Assembly (NCBI GenBank): GCA_019096065.1
Contig: JAGUCH010000002.1
Location: 10,056,501 to 10,120,500 of the forward strand
Source of the DNA: Paracyclopina nana
Lineage: Eukaryota > Arthropoda > Copepoda > Cyclopoida > Cyclopettidae
Reading direction: 5' to 3'
DNA: 64,000 nucleotides
In this document: in pieces, positions 51,585 through 62,170 of the stretch
How the letters are laid out: every line of letters starts with the position of its first letter
How positions within the stretch are numbered: position 1 is the first letter of the stretch
The notes under the pieces: generated by a model
The model's input: only the letters and a program-made list of their open reading frames with translations
The model's database searches: none
Told to the model about the DNA's origin: nothing
Made by a program: the position numbers and the translations under genes

Positions 51585-54008
51585 TTATCGGGGTAATGTT
51601 TCACTGTATCTAATTTTGTCTTTGTGTGGATCTGTTGAGCAAGCAATCACTTGCTTGCCACCGGCAACAACATTGACATGCTTACTGAACAGCACCAGGG
51701 ACGTCTCAAAAAGCGGGGTGGTATTATCGGGAGAAACGTCAGAGCAGCGTCTGGGCTTGATAAGGGTCGACCACGGGTGACAGGACCAGTAGAAAATGAA
51801 CTTTAGGAACATGGCTGCTAAGTAACAGGCTCCAATCACAGCAACGATCACCCAGAACGCCTCCTTGTAGCTACTCGTCGAAGTCACCGTATTTTTGGCA
51901 AGGCCAATCATGGCCAAGTTTTCGATGAACATAATGGAGTCAACGACGAATTGTCTTATTGCGGTGGGCTGTCTTATGTCCGATGGCACGTACGTTGCTT
52001 CTTCGTAGCCCACGCTTCTTTTTCGAGATTGTCGCTCCATCGCTGCTGCTGCTGCGCCTTTGTCAAGTTTGTAGGTGACGAAAATCTCCAGGTTGTTGTG
52101 TATGTAAATATTCGCTAGTCCATTGATCAAACAGTTGTGAATGACCAGTAGCAATTGCCTACACCATCCTCCGAACAACTGGTCGCTTCTTCGTTGGCAT
52201 TGCTTCAGCGAGTCGGAGAAGGCAAAATGCACCAGAGCCATGACCAAGATGTGAAACGCCACCGCAATTATGGCTTGATGAAAGTGGCCTGGTCCGAGGT
52301 ACATGGCAAACATCTCAAAGCACAGTATTCGCGTTATCACTGCCAGGCATATGTAGGCAAAGTAGATGAGGGTGGAAAGGGCTCCGAGAGACTGGTCTTT
52401 GTTTTGCCTGTACTGAGACGTGTAGGAGGCAGCCACAGCCATGATGGAGATGCCAGCGGAAAGCATCCTGCGGATCTCCTCATCGGCCAAATATTGGATG
52501 GCCTTTTCAATTTGATCTTGAAGCGTATATAGAGAGGTGATTCGAGGCCTGTCATGCTCGGTCCGCCATACGAAAAGGTTGATCAGCACCAAGTAAAGCT
52601 GGAGCAGAGGCTGCAACGAGGACTCGGTGCAAACCTCGATAATTTGGGATCTTGCGCCGATGGTCCTCGAAAGGATAGATGACAGTCGATGGCGGCCAGT
52701 TTTGTTGATGTTCTCCGAGGCTTCATATCTGTACTGGAAGAGAGCTTGTCGGAAAAACGCCACCAGTGGCCAAGTGAGGAGCAAAAGTAGATTGACCATC
52801 AGCTTGAACGGCTTGAACAGCCCGTAAAATGCCCAAGGGCTCATTTTGGTGGTTTCCACTTTTCCTTCCAGCCAAATGCTGAACGTGCGAAAGCGCAGCA
52901 GCTCAAAGAAGTAGAACAAGAAAGGAAGGAGGATCATGATGAGTGTGCCATAAAACCTCTCTTTGCCTGAAATGGCATGAGAATAGCACGCCAAGGAGAC
53001 GTTGAAGTCGTTGTACACATAGTGCGTCCCATTAAAGTTGCCGTCTGCCACTTCTTCCACTTTCAGGCAACGGCGTTGGGGCAAAGGCTCTTCTATGCTG
53101 CCAGGATACACGATGCTACTCCCATGAGTGGATTGCCTTGACCACTTGTCGTAGTACTCAAACAGAAGGGTGATATCACTGATGACGTCGAGCAGGTAGA
53201 AAAACATCCTCAACAAGAGTACACGCGAAAACGTACTTAGGCACAGTCCCCATCTAGCTGCTGGCTTTCGACGTCTCTCAATTTTCTCATAGAGATTTAG
53301 GCTTGCTATGGCACCTTTGCTGGAACCCAATGTCGTTCGAAAGCACTCGGTCACCTCGTATGGATTCCATTTGTGAGCTGCAGCCTCGAATTCGACTAAT
53401 AGGCCATGCGCCGCGAACATCGAGTCCATGTGCACCACTATGGACAGAAGTGTTTGCCCTTTCTTATTCCTATGATGTAGCAGTCGATCGATGTCGTCAT
53501 CGTGCGGTATCACTAAAAGCACATAATATGTTAGAGCATGGTCGAAAGGATCAAATTTTGGTTTACCGAAAAAGGGCCCCAATAATGCTAGCAAGGCCTC
53601 CTTGTTGTTGTGCAACGCTGCTACCATTGGTGGAGTGTTGCCGTTGTCATCCTCGTTCATCATGCGCTCTTTTAAATCGCCAATTTCTCTGTCGTTGGCC
53701 AATTCTCGTATGAGCCTGGCCTCGTTGGTTCTAGCCAAAAGGTGCAAATTGTCGATTGCCTCAAAGACATTTGCCATGTCAGACGTGCCTCCTCCCAGGG
53801 CACTCATGGCCGGCCAGATAGCCTTGCCAAGGTTGATGGCCACTGACACGTCCTTTTTGCCTGACCCATCCATGCTAGATCTTTTCCTTCGATTGCGTCC
53901 AACACTACTAGCGGATTTGTTCAAGCCACCCCGGAGCAAGCTCATGTGCTGCTGCTCTTCATCCTCATTGGCCATTTGTGTGTTCTCACTTGTTTTCCTA
54001 GAACCCAT
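51585..54008 (-). CDS. Multi-pass membrane protein, XK-like, with N-terminal soluble region
   Basis: Open frame of 807 codons from ATG 54008. The first ~230 residues are soluble, with ankyrin-like fragments (DDNGNTPPMVAALHNNKEALLALL; NKKGQTLLSIVVHMDSMFAAHGLL shown in part as NKKGQTLLSIVV). The rest has about eight to ten hydrophobic segments. XK-family hallmarks are FFYLLDVISDITLLFEYYDKW (in part DVISDITLLFEYY) and EVCTESSLQPLLQLYLVL, the helix that reads E..PQL.LQLY in XK-related scramblases. A 54-base in-frame stretch (53566-53513) has GT..CTAAC..TTTTAG and may be an intron; if removed the protein is 789 residues. XK-related proteins act in phospholipid scrambling or lipid transfer, but this one is divergent and the assignment is tentative. 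Confidence 0.6.
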   Translation of the reverse strand: MGSRKTSENTQMANEDEEQQHMSLLRGGLNKSASSVGRNRRKRSSMDGSGKKDVSVAINLGKAIWPAMSALGGGTSDMANVFEAIDNLHLLARTNEARLIRELANDREIGDLKERMMNEDDNGNTPPMVAALHNNKEALLALLGPFFGKPKFDPFDHALTYYVLLVIPHDDDIDRLLHHRNKKGQTLLSIVVHMDSMFAAHGLLVEFEAAAHKWNPYEVTECFRTTLGSSKGAIASLNLYEKIERRRKPAARWGLCLSTFSRVLLLRMFFYLLDVISDITLLFEYYDKWSRQSTHGSSIVYPGSIEEPLPQRRCLKVEEVADGNFNGTHYVYNDFNVSLACYSHAISGKERFYGTLIMILLPFLFYFFELLRFRTFSIWLEGKVETTKMSPWAFYGLFKPFKLMVNLLLLLTWPLVAFFRQALFQYRYEASENINKTGRHRLSSILSRTIGARSQIIEVCTESSLQPLLQLYLVLINLFVWRTEHDRPRITSLYTLQDQIEKAIQYLADEEIRRMLSAGISIMAVAASYTSQYRQNKDQSLGALSTLIYFAYICLAVITRILCFEMFAMYLGPGHFHQAIIAVAFHILVMALVHFAFSDSLKQCQRRSDQLFGGWCRQLLLVIHNCLINGLANIYIHNNLEIFVTYKLDKGAAAAAMERQSRKRSVGYEEATYVPSDIRQPTAIRQFVVDSIMFIENLAMIGLAKNTVTSTSSYKEAFWVIVAVIGACYLAAMFLKFIFYWSCHPWSTLIKPRRCSDVSPDNTTPLFETSLVLFSKHVNVVAGGKQVIACSTDPHKDKIRYSETLPR

Positions 54009-54687
54009 CGTGCTGCCCACCACTCAACTGAAGGTCTTTTAAACCAACAGTTCCTTCTTCGCGCATGTTGCCGACCGTGCGTGTGCTCATTTCTATACTA
54101 CCTGAGATAATTTGACTTCTGGTTTGTCGAGGGTCAACCGAAAAAAATAACGCGAATCCCGATATTCTTGCATTTTAGCTAGCCAGTGTCCAAGGCAGGA
54201 GCGGTGCTGCTTCACCGCCTCAGATAATTTGAGCGCTAAGAAATCAGTCGGACAAAATACTATCTTAAAAAACATGGCTGATAATTCATAACTGAATGTT
54301 TTCAGGTGTCAGTTCTAAAGCAACCGGATTTTTTGAATGAAAAATTAACTTTATAGGCAATTTGTCATTTAGTCCGTACACATTTGGGAGAAGTAGCCGG
54401 AAAAAATTAACTTTGTAGATTGTTGCTCAAAATGCGCGTTGGCAAAACCTATTTAGTTATAAAACTTAAAAATGGCTTTCCCATCTTGTAAAGTACCTCA
54501 ATGTGTACATCAATTGGTACTCGTTCCGAAAAAGCCCTCTAAAATTGATGGCTTAAAAATTGCTTTTTCAGTGATTTTAATGAGACTATAAATGTGGTGG
54601 TTCACTGGTGTATGCAAAACAAAAAAGTTGATCTCACATTTGATACGAAAGGCACTGAAGAAGTTACTTGCTAAAACTCTCGAAAAT

Positions 54688-54748
54688 TGTGGTAAGTGGT
54701 TAGAGTGTTGGACTCTTATTCCTACCTACTGAGATTCCAATCCAGGTC
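54688..54748 (+). tRNA. tRNA-Lys-like sequence, degenerate (pseudogene or SINE head)
   Basis: GTGGTTAGAGTGTTGGACTC followed by TTATTCC reads like the D arm and CUU anticodon arm of a tRNA-Lys, and GATTCCAATCCAGGTC like a T arm. The acceptor stem is not convincing and the variable part is disturbed. It keeps box A- and box B-like blocks, so it may be the head of a tRNA-derived SINE. Confidence 0.45.
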
Positions 54749-54978
54749 AAGTCATCACTTTTTGTGTTTTTACTGGAATTTGACAAGATACTTGGAAAAT
54801 GAGGGACATGCTCAACCCAAGTCTCAACCGTTATCCGAAAACCCTAGTCAGGTGTCAATTTCCAAATAGTTCTCAGTTTATTTTTTAACAAGACTAGCAC
54901 ATAATAGCGAAAACCGATGTGTAATTAACAGTATTCCGAAAAAAAACCAAGGGAAATTTCTCTATTTGATATCTTAGA

Positions 54979-55295
54979 CGGCCTCAGCCATGAGCTGCCT
55001 TAGTTTGCATTCTTAAACGGCCCAATTTCCAGTTAGGAGCAGCCTCAATTCCCAGTCATGAGCGGCCTCAATTCGTAGAATTGAGCGGCCTCAATCAGCA
55101 GTATTGAGTAGCCTAAATTTCCAGTCTTAATTTTGCGGCCAAAATTTCCAGTATTGAGCGGCCTCAATTTCCAGCCTTGAGCGGGTTCAATTCGAAGTCT
55201 TGAGCTGCCTAAATCTGCAGTTGTGAGCAGCCTCCATATAAAGTCTTGAACAGTCTCATTTGAAGTCTTTAGCAGCCTCAACTTGCAGTGGCCCT
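54979..55295. repeat. Degenerate minisatellite, unit about 24 bp
   Basis: About 13 imperfect repeats of GAGCGGCCTCAATTTCCAGT plus CTT. Units vary at several positions, indicating an old array. It also explains the minus-strand frame at 55045-55305. Confidence 0.8.
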
Positions 55296-56833
55296 GCGAC
55301 GTCACACCGCGCGTGTCATTTCGGCATGTTCATTTCGATAGTCAATTAGATTTGGCTTGCTGCTTCTCGGGACTAAGGTAACGCAAAAAATGCCCTTGGT
55401 GGTGATAGGCTCAGGTTATTAAATGAACACAAATCAGAATATGGAATGTGTGTGATTGGGACATATTTATGAGGAAAGAAGGAACCTTGACCAATTCAAA
55501 GTTATATACGTATATTCATAAGCCAAAGGCATAAAGTCACTTGATTCCATGAGCCATCTAGCCTGGCATTTTTGCCCAGTACATTTGACATGGCTACACT
55601 ACATAGAGGATCACAAATGGGCTAATTTTTGGCTTTGGGTGCACTAATATGATCTACGCATAAAATGGCAGCCTTTCAAGCCATGCAACTCACTCAATTT
55701 TTCATTGTTGAAACCTTTCTAGCCTGGCTCCGTTGATCAGCCAATCAAATTGCCGCTCGTGATCACGTAACACGTTTCGCGCACGACAGTTTTTCCAAAT
55801 ATACTTGCCCAAAAAGCGCCATCTAGCGAAAAAGTTTGTCCATCCAATGGCTTATACAGTCTGTCCTAGAGATATCTGCGCACTTTGAAATCATGAGTTT
55901 GTCTTCGTGAAACACTAGACACAATGGATATCGTTGGAAAGCTTGAACCTTTAGCATCTTTTTTAGTTTTGAGATTTTTAAAAAGTATTTTTTGAAATTG
56001 ATAATGACAACAAAATTGATAGTCACTCAAAATTCACGCAAAATTTTCGGGATCATATAAAATGCCCCAAGTAGCCCAAACTTTTAAATCTTAATTTCAA
56101 TGTAGGCAGCTCCATTGGCATTGGAAGAGCAAAAATATGCAATTTTTATTGTCCAAATCCAATGGGAAGTACCTTAAAAAGTGAATTGAAGAATGAAAAA
56201 ATATTTTATAATTGTCTGTCCGCACAAACTCTCCCAAACCTTTAGATTTTCAAAATTCCAATGCCAAGGGCTCCTTATGATGGGGAAAGCCCAAATAAAC
56301 ATTTTCAAAGCACAAACCAGCCCGACTTTCGTATCAAGCTTCAGAACCTACTTGCTGAGCATTTGGCATTTTTCTATTCGTGAAATGATATTATTTACTT
56401 AAAAACTTGCTTAAACCTTTAGATTTTAAAATTCCAATGCCAAAAGCTCCCTTATGGTAATTAATGTTACATGTACATAACGAAATAAACTCAACCTGGG
56501 TAAAACGAAGGAGTGCTAACACGTTACAATAACTTTCAGAAAACTTGGGAAAATTTCTGGTTGGGATCATATAAAATCGTACATACTATATGTAAAGAAA
56601 TTATTAAACAAGGGTACAAACTCATTTTGTTAAGTAAAAATCTCATTACTTGGCTCTCCCAGCAGGGCAATATAGGATTCCGCCTTCACCCAAATACCCA
56701 TAGATGGCGTCAGTAAAAGACATCCTAAGCGTGCACTTAAGAAAGTAGCCCATTTTTTTGGCTCTATGATGACATCACAGTCTTCATTTGAAATGTAAAC
56801 AAAAACAATTTTTGTTTTCTAGGGAAATCTGCT

Positions 56834-57604
56834 TTCCATGTGGTGCTTTTTTGACACTAAGTTACCAAAACTCGACACTACAATCAGTGCCAAATTTTCC
56901 AAGTTACCGACTTTTGTCACATCACAGCACTGCTAGTGATGGAACGAGTTTGAGCTTGGCTTGAAAGCTTGAAGCTGAAACCCAGCTTGAGCTACATAAG
57001 CAAAAAGCTTGGGATCGCTCGAACCAAATTTTGAAAAGCTTGAAAAAGCTTGAACCCAAAAATGCAAAGCTTGAAAAAGCTTGACACCAAAAAAATTCAA
57101 AACTTTATCCATTTTTAATCAAAACAAAAAAGGGCTGATTTTAAAATTAACAAATACTTGAGGGAGTGACTTATATCTAAGTTAAAGCTATTTCTTTATT
57201 TGCACTTTTTGGGTAATTTTGCCAAATCTGGTGACTAATGGCTATTTTTTATGTCAAAATACAAAAAAAGTGAATAGCTTGAAAAAAGCTTGAAATGTGA
57301 AATTTTGAGCTTGAAAAAGCTTGATAATAATTTTCAAAAGCTTGGGATCGCTCGAACACTTTTCAAAAAGCTTGAAGCTTGATCAAGCTGAAAATTTCCG
57401 GCTCGTTCCATCACTAAGCACTGCACAACACAACACAAGTCAGATGGACAAAAGCATAAAAGTTTGTTTTTCATCAAGAGTTACCAGACTAAGCAGAAAG
57501 TCACGCAGCTTAAATTGGTATTTTTTTGTAAGAAACAGGGGATAAATGAAATGAGTTATAAAATAAAGTTTGTTTTGGTTGCTTTTTACATGGAAAGGCC
57601 CTAA
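56834..57604. repeat. Dispersed repeat R2, copy 1, interrupted by a hAT-like element
   Basis: Sequence on both sides of the hAT-like insertion matches, in reverse complement, a copy at 60747-61112: GTTACCAAAACTCGACACTA on one side and CAGATGGACAAAAGCATAAA on the other. The uninterrupted copy serves as an approximate empty site. Confidence 0.8.
56934..57416. mobile_element. hAT-like non-autonomous element (copy 2, intact ends)
   Basis: 483 bases with inverted ends TAGTGATGGAACGAG and CTCGTTCCATCACTA, exact over 15 bases. The 8-base target duplication AGCACTGC is perfect (56926-56933, 57417-57424). It has an AAGCTT-rich interior and no coding capacity. It is a direct-orientation relative of 48982-49482. 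Confidence 0.92.
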
Positions 57605-57680
57605 GCCATGTTGGTAAAGGGCTGCATGCACGTAGTTCACGTGAGTGACGTCACTGGCTAACCCGTACATACTAGTATTT

Positions 57681-58287
57681 TACCTGCTGCCTTTCGGGAC
57701 TGAGAAGGTGCGGTAAAAATTGCGCGAGTATAGGAACACGTAAACAAGTCCCATATCTATCCTACCGGCGAATTATGTAACATTTTGGAGGTCCGATCGC
57801 TGCCTGCATCAGACCTCCAATTTCTAATGAATCAGTTTTTCTCAATATTTTTTTCACAAGGAGCGATTTTGTCAAGCGTAACTTGTACTTAAGGGAAGAA
57901 AGTACATATGTTATTGTAATTTGACCATATTTTGAGCCATATTTCGCTGGTAAATTCAATTTTTCTGCTAATTTTGGGCTGGCTTTTGGGCTGGCTTTTG
58001 GGCTGGCTTTTGGGCAAGCCAATGCATCAATCAAAGTTGTTCCCAGAATGGCATTACTTATAAAAAGTGGCTAAATAGTCTAAAAAGTTGGCTCTTTTTG
58101 GCCTGATTCTATTAACAACAATTTGAAACACTTTTGAGGCACGGGTCAACTACGCTCACGCGATCATGACATCACGTTCACTGAGCGGACCTCCAAAAAA
58201 CAGTGAAAATCGCCGATTCGCTTCCCTATGTTTACCATACGAGCACAATTTTTACCGCACCTTCAAAGTCCCGAAAAGCAGCAGGTA
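57681..58287. mobile_element. Inverted-repeat element, about 45-bp ends
   Basis: The left end has ACCTGCTGCCTTTCGGGACT then GAAGGTGCGGTAAAAATTG; the right end is its complement with a few mismatches. The core includes four tandem units of GGGCTGGCTTTT (57972-58015). Termini are approximate and no clear target duplication was seen. Confidence 0.65.
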
Positions 58288-58683
58288 CAAATTTTATGCA
58301 CTTAAACCGAATTTCCAAGTGAGTAATGAACTTGCCGAAATCAAGCGCAATTTCAAAATTTGGCTTCTGTTCATAAGAATCGGCTGATTTGTATTGCCGT
58401 CTTTGGTAACTCTGCAGAAGCAGAAGCACTGAGATCTCAACAAGAAAATCATAGATCTGCTGTGCAGCTGTTTTTCTTGCTTCATCAGTTCATTGTTACA
58501 TCCTAGAGAATGTTGATAAGAATTTCACAAAAAAATGGAAGCTGTCACTTTTCCGAAGCCCAATCCTTGTTCCAACTAGTAATAGTGTTCAATCTGGAGC
58601 TATGGAGGAAGCCCAAGATCAGCAAGAAGTAATGTGGGATCAGGATGACCAAGAAATGCAACCTGACTTGTTGAAAATTGTTG

Positions 58684-58914
58684 GTAAAAAGTAACCCTAG
58701 GGTTCTCATTTACCATTTACTAAGTAAAAAGTAACCCTAGGGTTCTCATTTACCATTTACTAAGTAAAAAGTAACCCTAGGGTTCTCATTTACCAATTAC
58801 TAAGTAAAAAGTAACCCTAGGGTTCTCATTTACCATTTACTAAGTAAAAAGTAACCCTAGGGTTCTCATTTACCATTTGCTAAGTAAAAAATATCCCTAG
58901 GGTTATCATTTACT
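58684..58914. repeat. 40-bp palindromic satellite, almost 6 units
   Basis: Near-perfect tandem units with core AAGTAACCCTAGGGTTCTC. The central 12 bases AACCCTAGGGTT are a perfect palindrome and the arms (AGTAAA / TTTACT) extend an imperfect dyad across the whole unit. The last unit has diverged. Confidence 0.95.
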
Positions 58915-59006
58915 TCATAGCGCATCGGGAGTGCAAAAAAGGTGAGTCAACCGGCAAAGTGAATTACTCACGAGGAAATTCGGTTTACAGTGTGTAAAGG
59001 TCTTTA

Positions 59007-59139
59007 CCTTGAGCTAATATTTCTGCAAGCTTTGTTTTTGTTGCCTACATGTAAAGACCTGTATGTATGGGTTAGCCAGTGACGTCACTCACTGCATGTA
59101 GGCAACTAAAACAAAGCTTGCAGAAATATTAGCTCAAGG
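59007..59139. repeat. Long hairpin: 45-base arms, 43-base loop
   Basis: Arms 59007-59051 and 59095-59139 are complementary with one mismatch in 45 (CCTTGAGCTAATATTTCTGC at the outer end). The loop contains the palindrome GTGACGTCAC. Similar loop sequence, GAGTGACGTCACTGGCTAAC, occurs in complement at about 57640. Confidence 0.9.
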
Positions 59140-59707
59140 AATCAAATGTGTGCGCTCATTGTTGAATTTAGTCAAAGAATTCTTTTTCATTAGCCACATC
59201 ATAACCATCATTCCCCATGACAGATCCAAGGGCAGATCAAATTGTAGCTCAAAATAGCCTTAAATTTGGTTATTCCAGTTTTTTGAGAGATAAAAACAAA
59301 GTTGCTGCTTCAGAATAAACTATTAAAAAATAGCCACTTCTAATTCAGAAAAGCCAGGCTATCAAAAAATTGATGGAAAACTTGCTTTCTGGAAATTATG
59401 TCGCCCATGCTACAGTTCTTGTACTAGCAAGAAAAGCAAGCCCATTTTTCATCTTTTTTTCAAGATAGTTCCAACAAAATTAGGAAACTTAAATGATGCA
59501 AGCATATGCAATGTGGGTACTACTAAATAAAATTGACCTAAAATGTGTTTAGTTTGGGGCCCACTATGGTTCTTGATGTACCAGAAAGTCAACAATTTAG
59601 AAACTAGCAGAAAACCGATTTGGATGTCCCCAGCCAGGCTAAAAAAGACATCCAAAACTTAGATAAAAATCCGTTTGGACAGATATGGTTACGGGAAGTG
59701 TTCCCTA

Positions 59708-60485
59708 TAAGGAGAGTATAGTGCTTGCTGAGACAAACTGAGAGTCACTTAGCGTTTTTGAGTCTGCACCCATGAGTCTATGTACTAATATTATTCTCCT
59801 GTCACACCTATGACATTTTGGGAAGTATTAGAACATTTGCCCATTTAAAAAAAGTCCGTGCTGTAATTATCAAGCAAAAAGGAACTTCTCAACTTGATCA
59901 GGAAATTGATTAAAAAATTACTTTGAAACTGAATATTCCCTCTTTTTCGGCAGCTTTGGCAGTCATGGCGGCTCTGAAGATAATTTGTCAGTGTGACAAG
60001 ACTAATTTTAACATGTTGTTCAAATGTTTTAGCAAAATGCCACTAGATGAAATGAGAAAGTATCTCTGATCAAGCAACAGTGTTGATTCTCAACAGTTCA
60101 TGCACTGTGTGATCATCAGATATAAAGTCATTCAATTCTTTGTCAATGGCAACTTAAGCTCAGCCCATCACTACAACTAAATTAAGCTTGAAAGGGGGAG
60201 GGATGGAACTTTAGTTTTGGCTTTAATTAGTGAACATTGACAAAAAGTGGCTGCCAGTAGCAAAACTAACTCTGTTTATACAAATATAATCCACAATTGA
60301 AAACCATGTGAGAAATTAGAGTCAAAGTCATTAAATAATCTTAAGTTTTCCCTAACCTTACTAAACAGCCATTTTGTTTGCCTTTGCTCTATTGGCCAAT
60401 TTTTCTGTGGGCAGTAAATAGCTGAGGTAGACTCAAAATGTGACAATTCCTCTCTTTTTACTCAGCAAACACTGTACTCTCCTTA
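59708..60485. mobile_element. Inverted-repeat element, TA-flanked
   Basis: Ends TAAGGAGAGTATAGTGCTTG and CACTGTACTCTCCTTA are inverted matches that continue, with gaps, for about 60 bases (TTGAGTCT in both). TA flanks both sides. About 778 bases and no coding capacity. Confidence 0.65.
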
Positions 60486-60746
60486 TATTGCCCTGTCTCC
60501 CAGGCAACGTCTAGCCTGCAAAGTTGCAAGTTGATATTTACTTCACAACATTTGCCCAGCTATTATATAGAGAACAATTAGAAAAGCCATATTCCAACTT
60601 GCGGCTTTTAAATTTTGGCTGTCAAAAATCTGCCTTGCGTTGGTTGACAAAAGTTCTCATCACTGCTTTTCTTTAGAAAGTATTTTTTGCTCAATTTTGT
60701 CCCCAAGAATTGATTGTTTTGTCAAAATCTTGGCTATTTTTATTTA

Positions 60747-61112
60747 GGGCCTTTCCATGTGGTGTGTCAACAAAAGTCAAAAAATGGTAACAGATGCAAT
60801 GCGCAATAGTGACAGTGTCAAGGAGTGACTGGCAGATGGACATGTAACAAGCAACCAAAACAAACTTTATTTTATAACTCATTTCATTTATCCCCTTTTT
60901 CTGACAAAAAACACCAATTTAAGCTATGTGACTTTCTGATTAGTAAGGTAACTCTTGATGAAAAACAAACTTTTATGCTTTTGTCCATCTGGCTTGTGTT
61001 GTGTTAAGTTGAGCTGAACTGTGATGTGACAAATTTCGGTAACTTGGAAAATTTAGCACTGATTGTAGTGTCGAGTTTTGGTAACTTAGTGTCAAAAAAG
61101 CACCACATGGAG
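60747..61112. repeat. Dispersed repeat R2, copy 2 (uninterrupted)
   Basis: Inverted relative to 56834-57604. Runs from GGGCCTTTCCATGT to AAAAAGCACCACATGG and lacks the hAT-like insertion, with about 85 bases extra near its start. Explains the minus frame at 57440-57670 and the plus frame at 60825-61007. Confidence 0.8.
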
Positions 61113-61604
61113 AGCCTCCGATTCTCTCAAATCAAACCTGTTTGCATGGGAAACAGATTTTGCATCACTTAAAGAGTGGACGTTCAATTTTGTGGGCCGA
61201 AAAAAGCCAGCCCGTGCTCAGCGATTTTCTGCGCTAATAGCTGTTTTAAGTGTAGTTGAGTGATAATACCTTATTTGTTCCGCCGAGATGCTGCTGCTTC
61301 AGGAAAGGTTTGACTAAATGAGCCAAGCAATTTTCTTTTGCATAACTTAAAACAAATATGCGACTAAAATGGTGAAAATGAAAGCTTGTGTTAGGAATTG
61401 CCCAATGATGATTATTTTTAATTAAATGCTCCTATTTCATTAAAGAAATTCAGTCATTGTTTTATCGAAAACAAGCAATTTTTTGGCCCAAATAAGTTGG
61501 CTTGTTTCATCAAAATCAGAATTCCGACCCACGCTAATAAAATTTCAGTCTCCTCGCTGAGATCGCAAAATAGCTTGTCCACTCTTTAAGTGATGCAAAA
61601 TCTT

Positions 61605-61930
61605 TTGTATGGAACTCTGGAGTCTGGAACAGGCAATTTTCTAATTTTCGATCCATCATGCTCAAGCCTGGATATGATATGTCTCATGGTCCAAAATTCC
61701 TTGACTTTTATGAAAACTGCTCAAATGTGTACCATTATGTTCCTTGTTGAATTCTTAGTGTTACAAGCACTAACTGAGTACTTTCTTTCCTATTTGGTTA
61801 ATTAAAATAGCAAAAACAGCTTTGTTATGTTTTTGCAAATGCGCTATTTTTTCGGCAATTGTAACGCGCCAAACAGCCAAAAATTCAGCACCATCTATTG
61901 CATTTTGCTTTTCATTTGTTCCCTATATTT
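61605..61930 (+). repeat. Dispersed repeat family R1, copy C
   Basis: Third, more diverged copy of the repeat at 11038 and 11950, with CGATCCATCATGCTCAAGCC and CATCTATTGCATTTTGC, in the same orientation. Confidence 0.7.
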
Positions 61931-61989
61931 TTACAAAATAGTTTTACAAAATGTTTACATAAATAAATGGATATTTTTGAACCAAAACC

Positions 61990-62170
61990 TTGAGATTGGT
62001 ACAAAAGTATATGTCGGACATTTTATAGCTAAGTCGTGTCGGACATATTTCAACTTGACAAAACCTGTCGAACATTTAACATTCGGACATTTTACAACTA
62101 TGAGAAATCTGTCGGGCAAAACGGAGTAGTATGTCGGACATTTTACAGCTTGATTTTCGGACCCAAAAAG
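61990..62170. repeat. Cluster of TCGGACATTTTACAAC-type motifs
   Basis: At least six degenerate copies (TCGGACATTTTATAGC, TCGGACATATTTCAAC, TCGGACATTTTACAAC, TCGGACATTTTACAGC). The same motif is found inside the element at 4096-5342, so this is probably a fragment of a related element, about 340 bases upstream of the BMP2/4 start. Confidence 0.7.

Noticed and set aside
58684-58914. CRISPR array
   Set aside because: The 40-base units are directly abutting with no unique spacers, and the genome is eukaryotic; it is a satellite.
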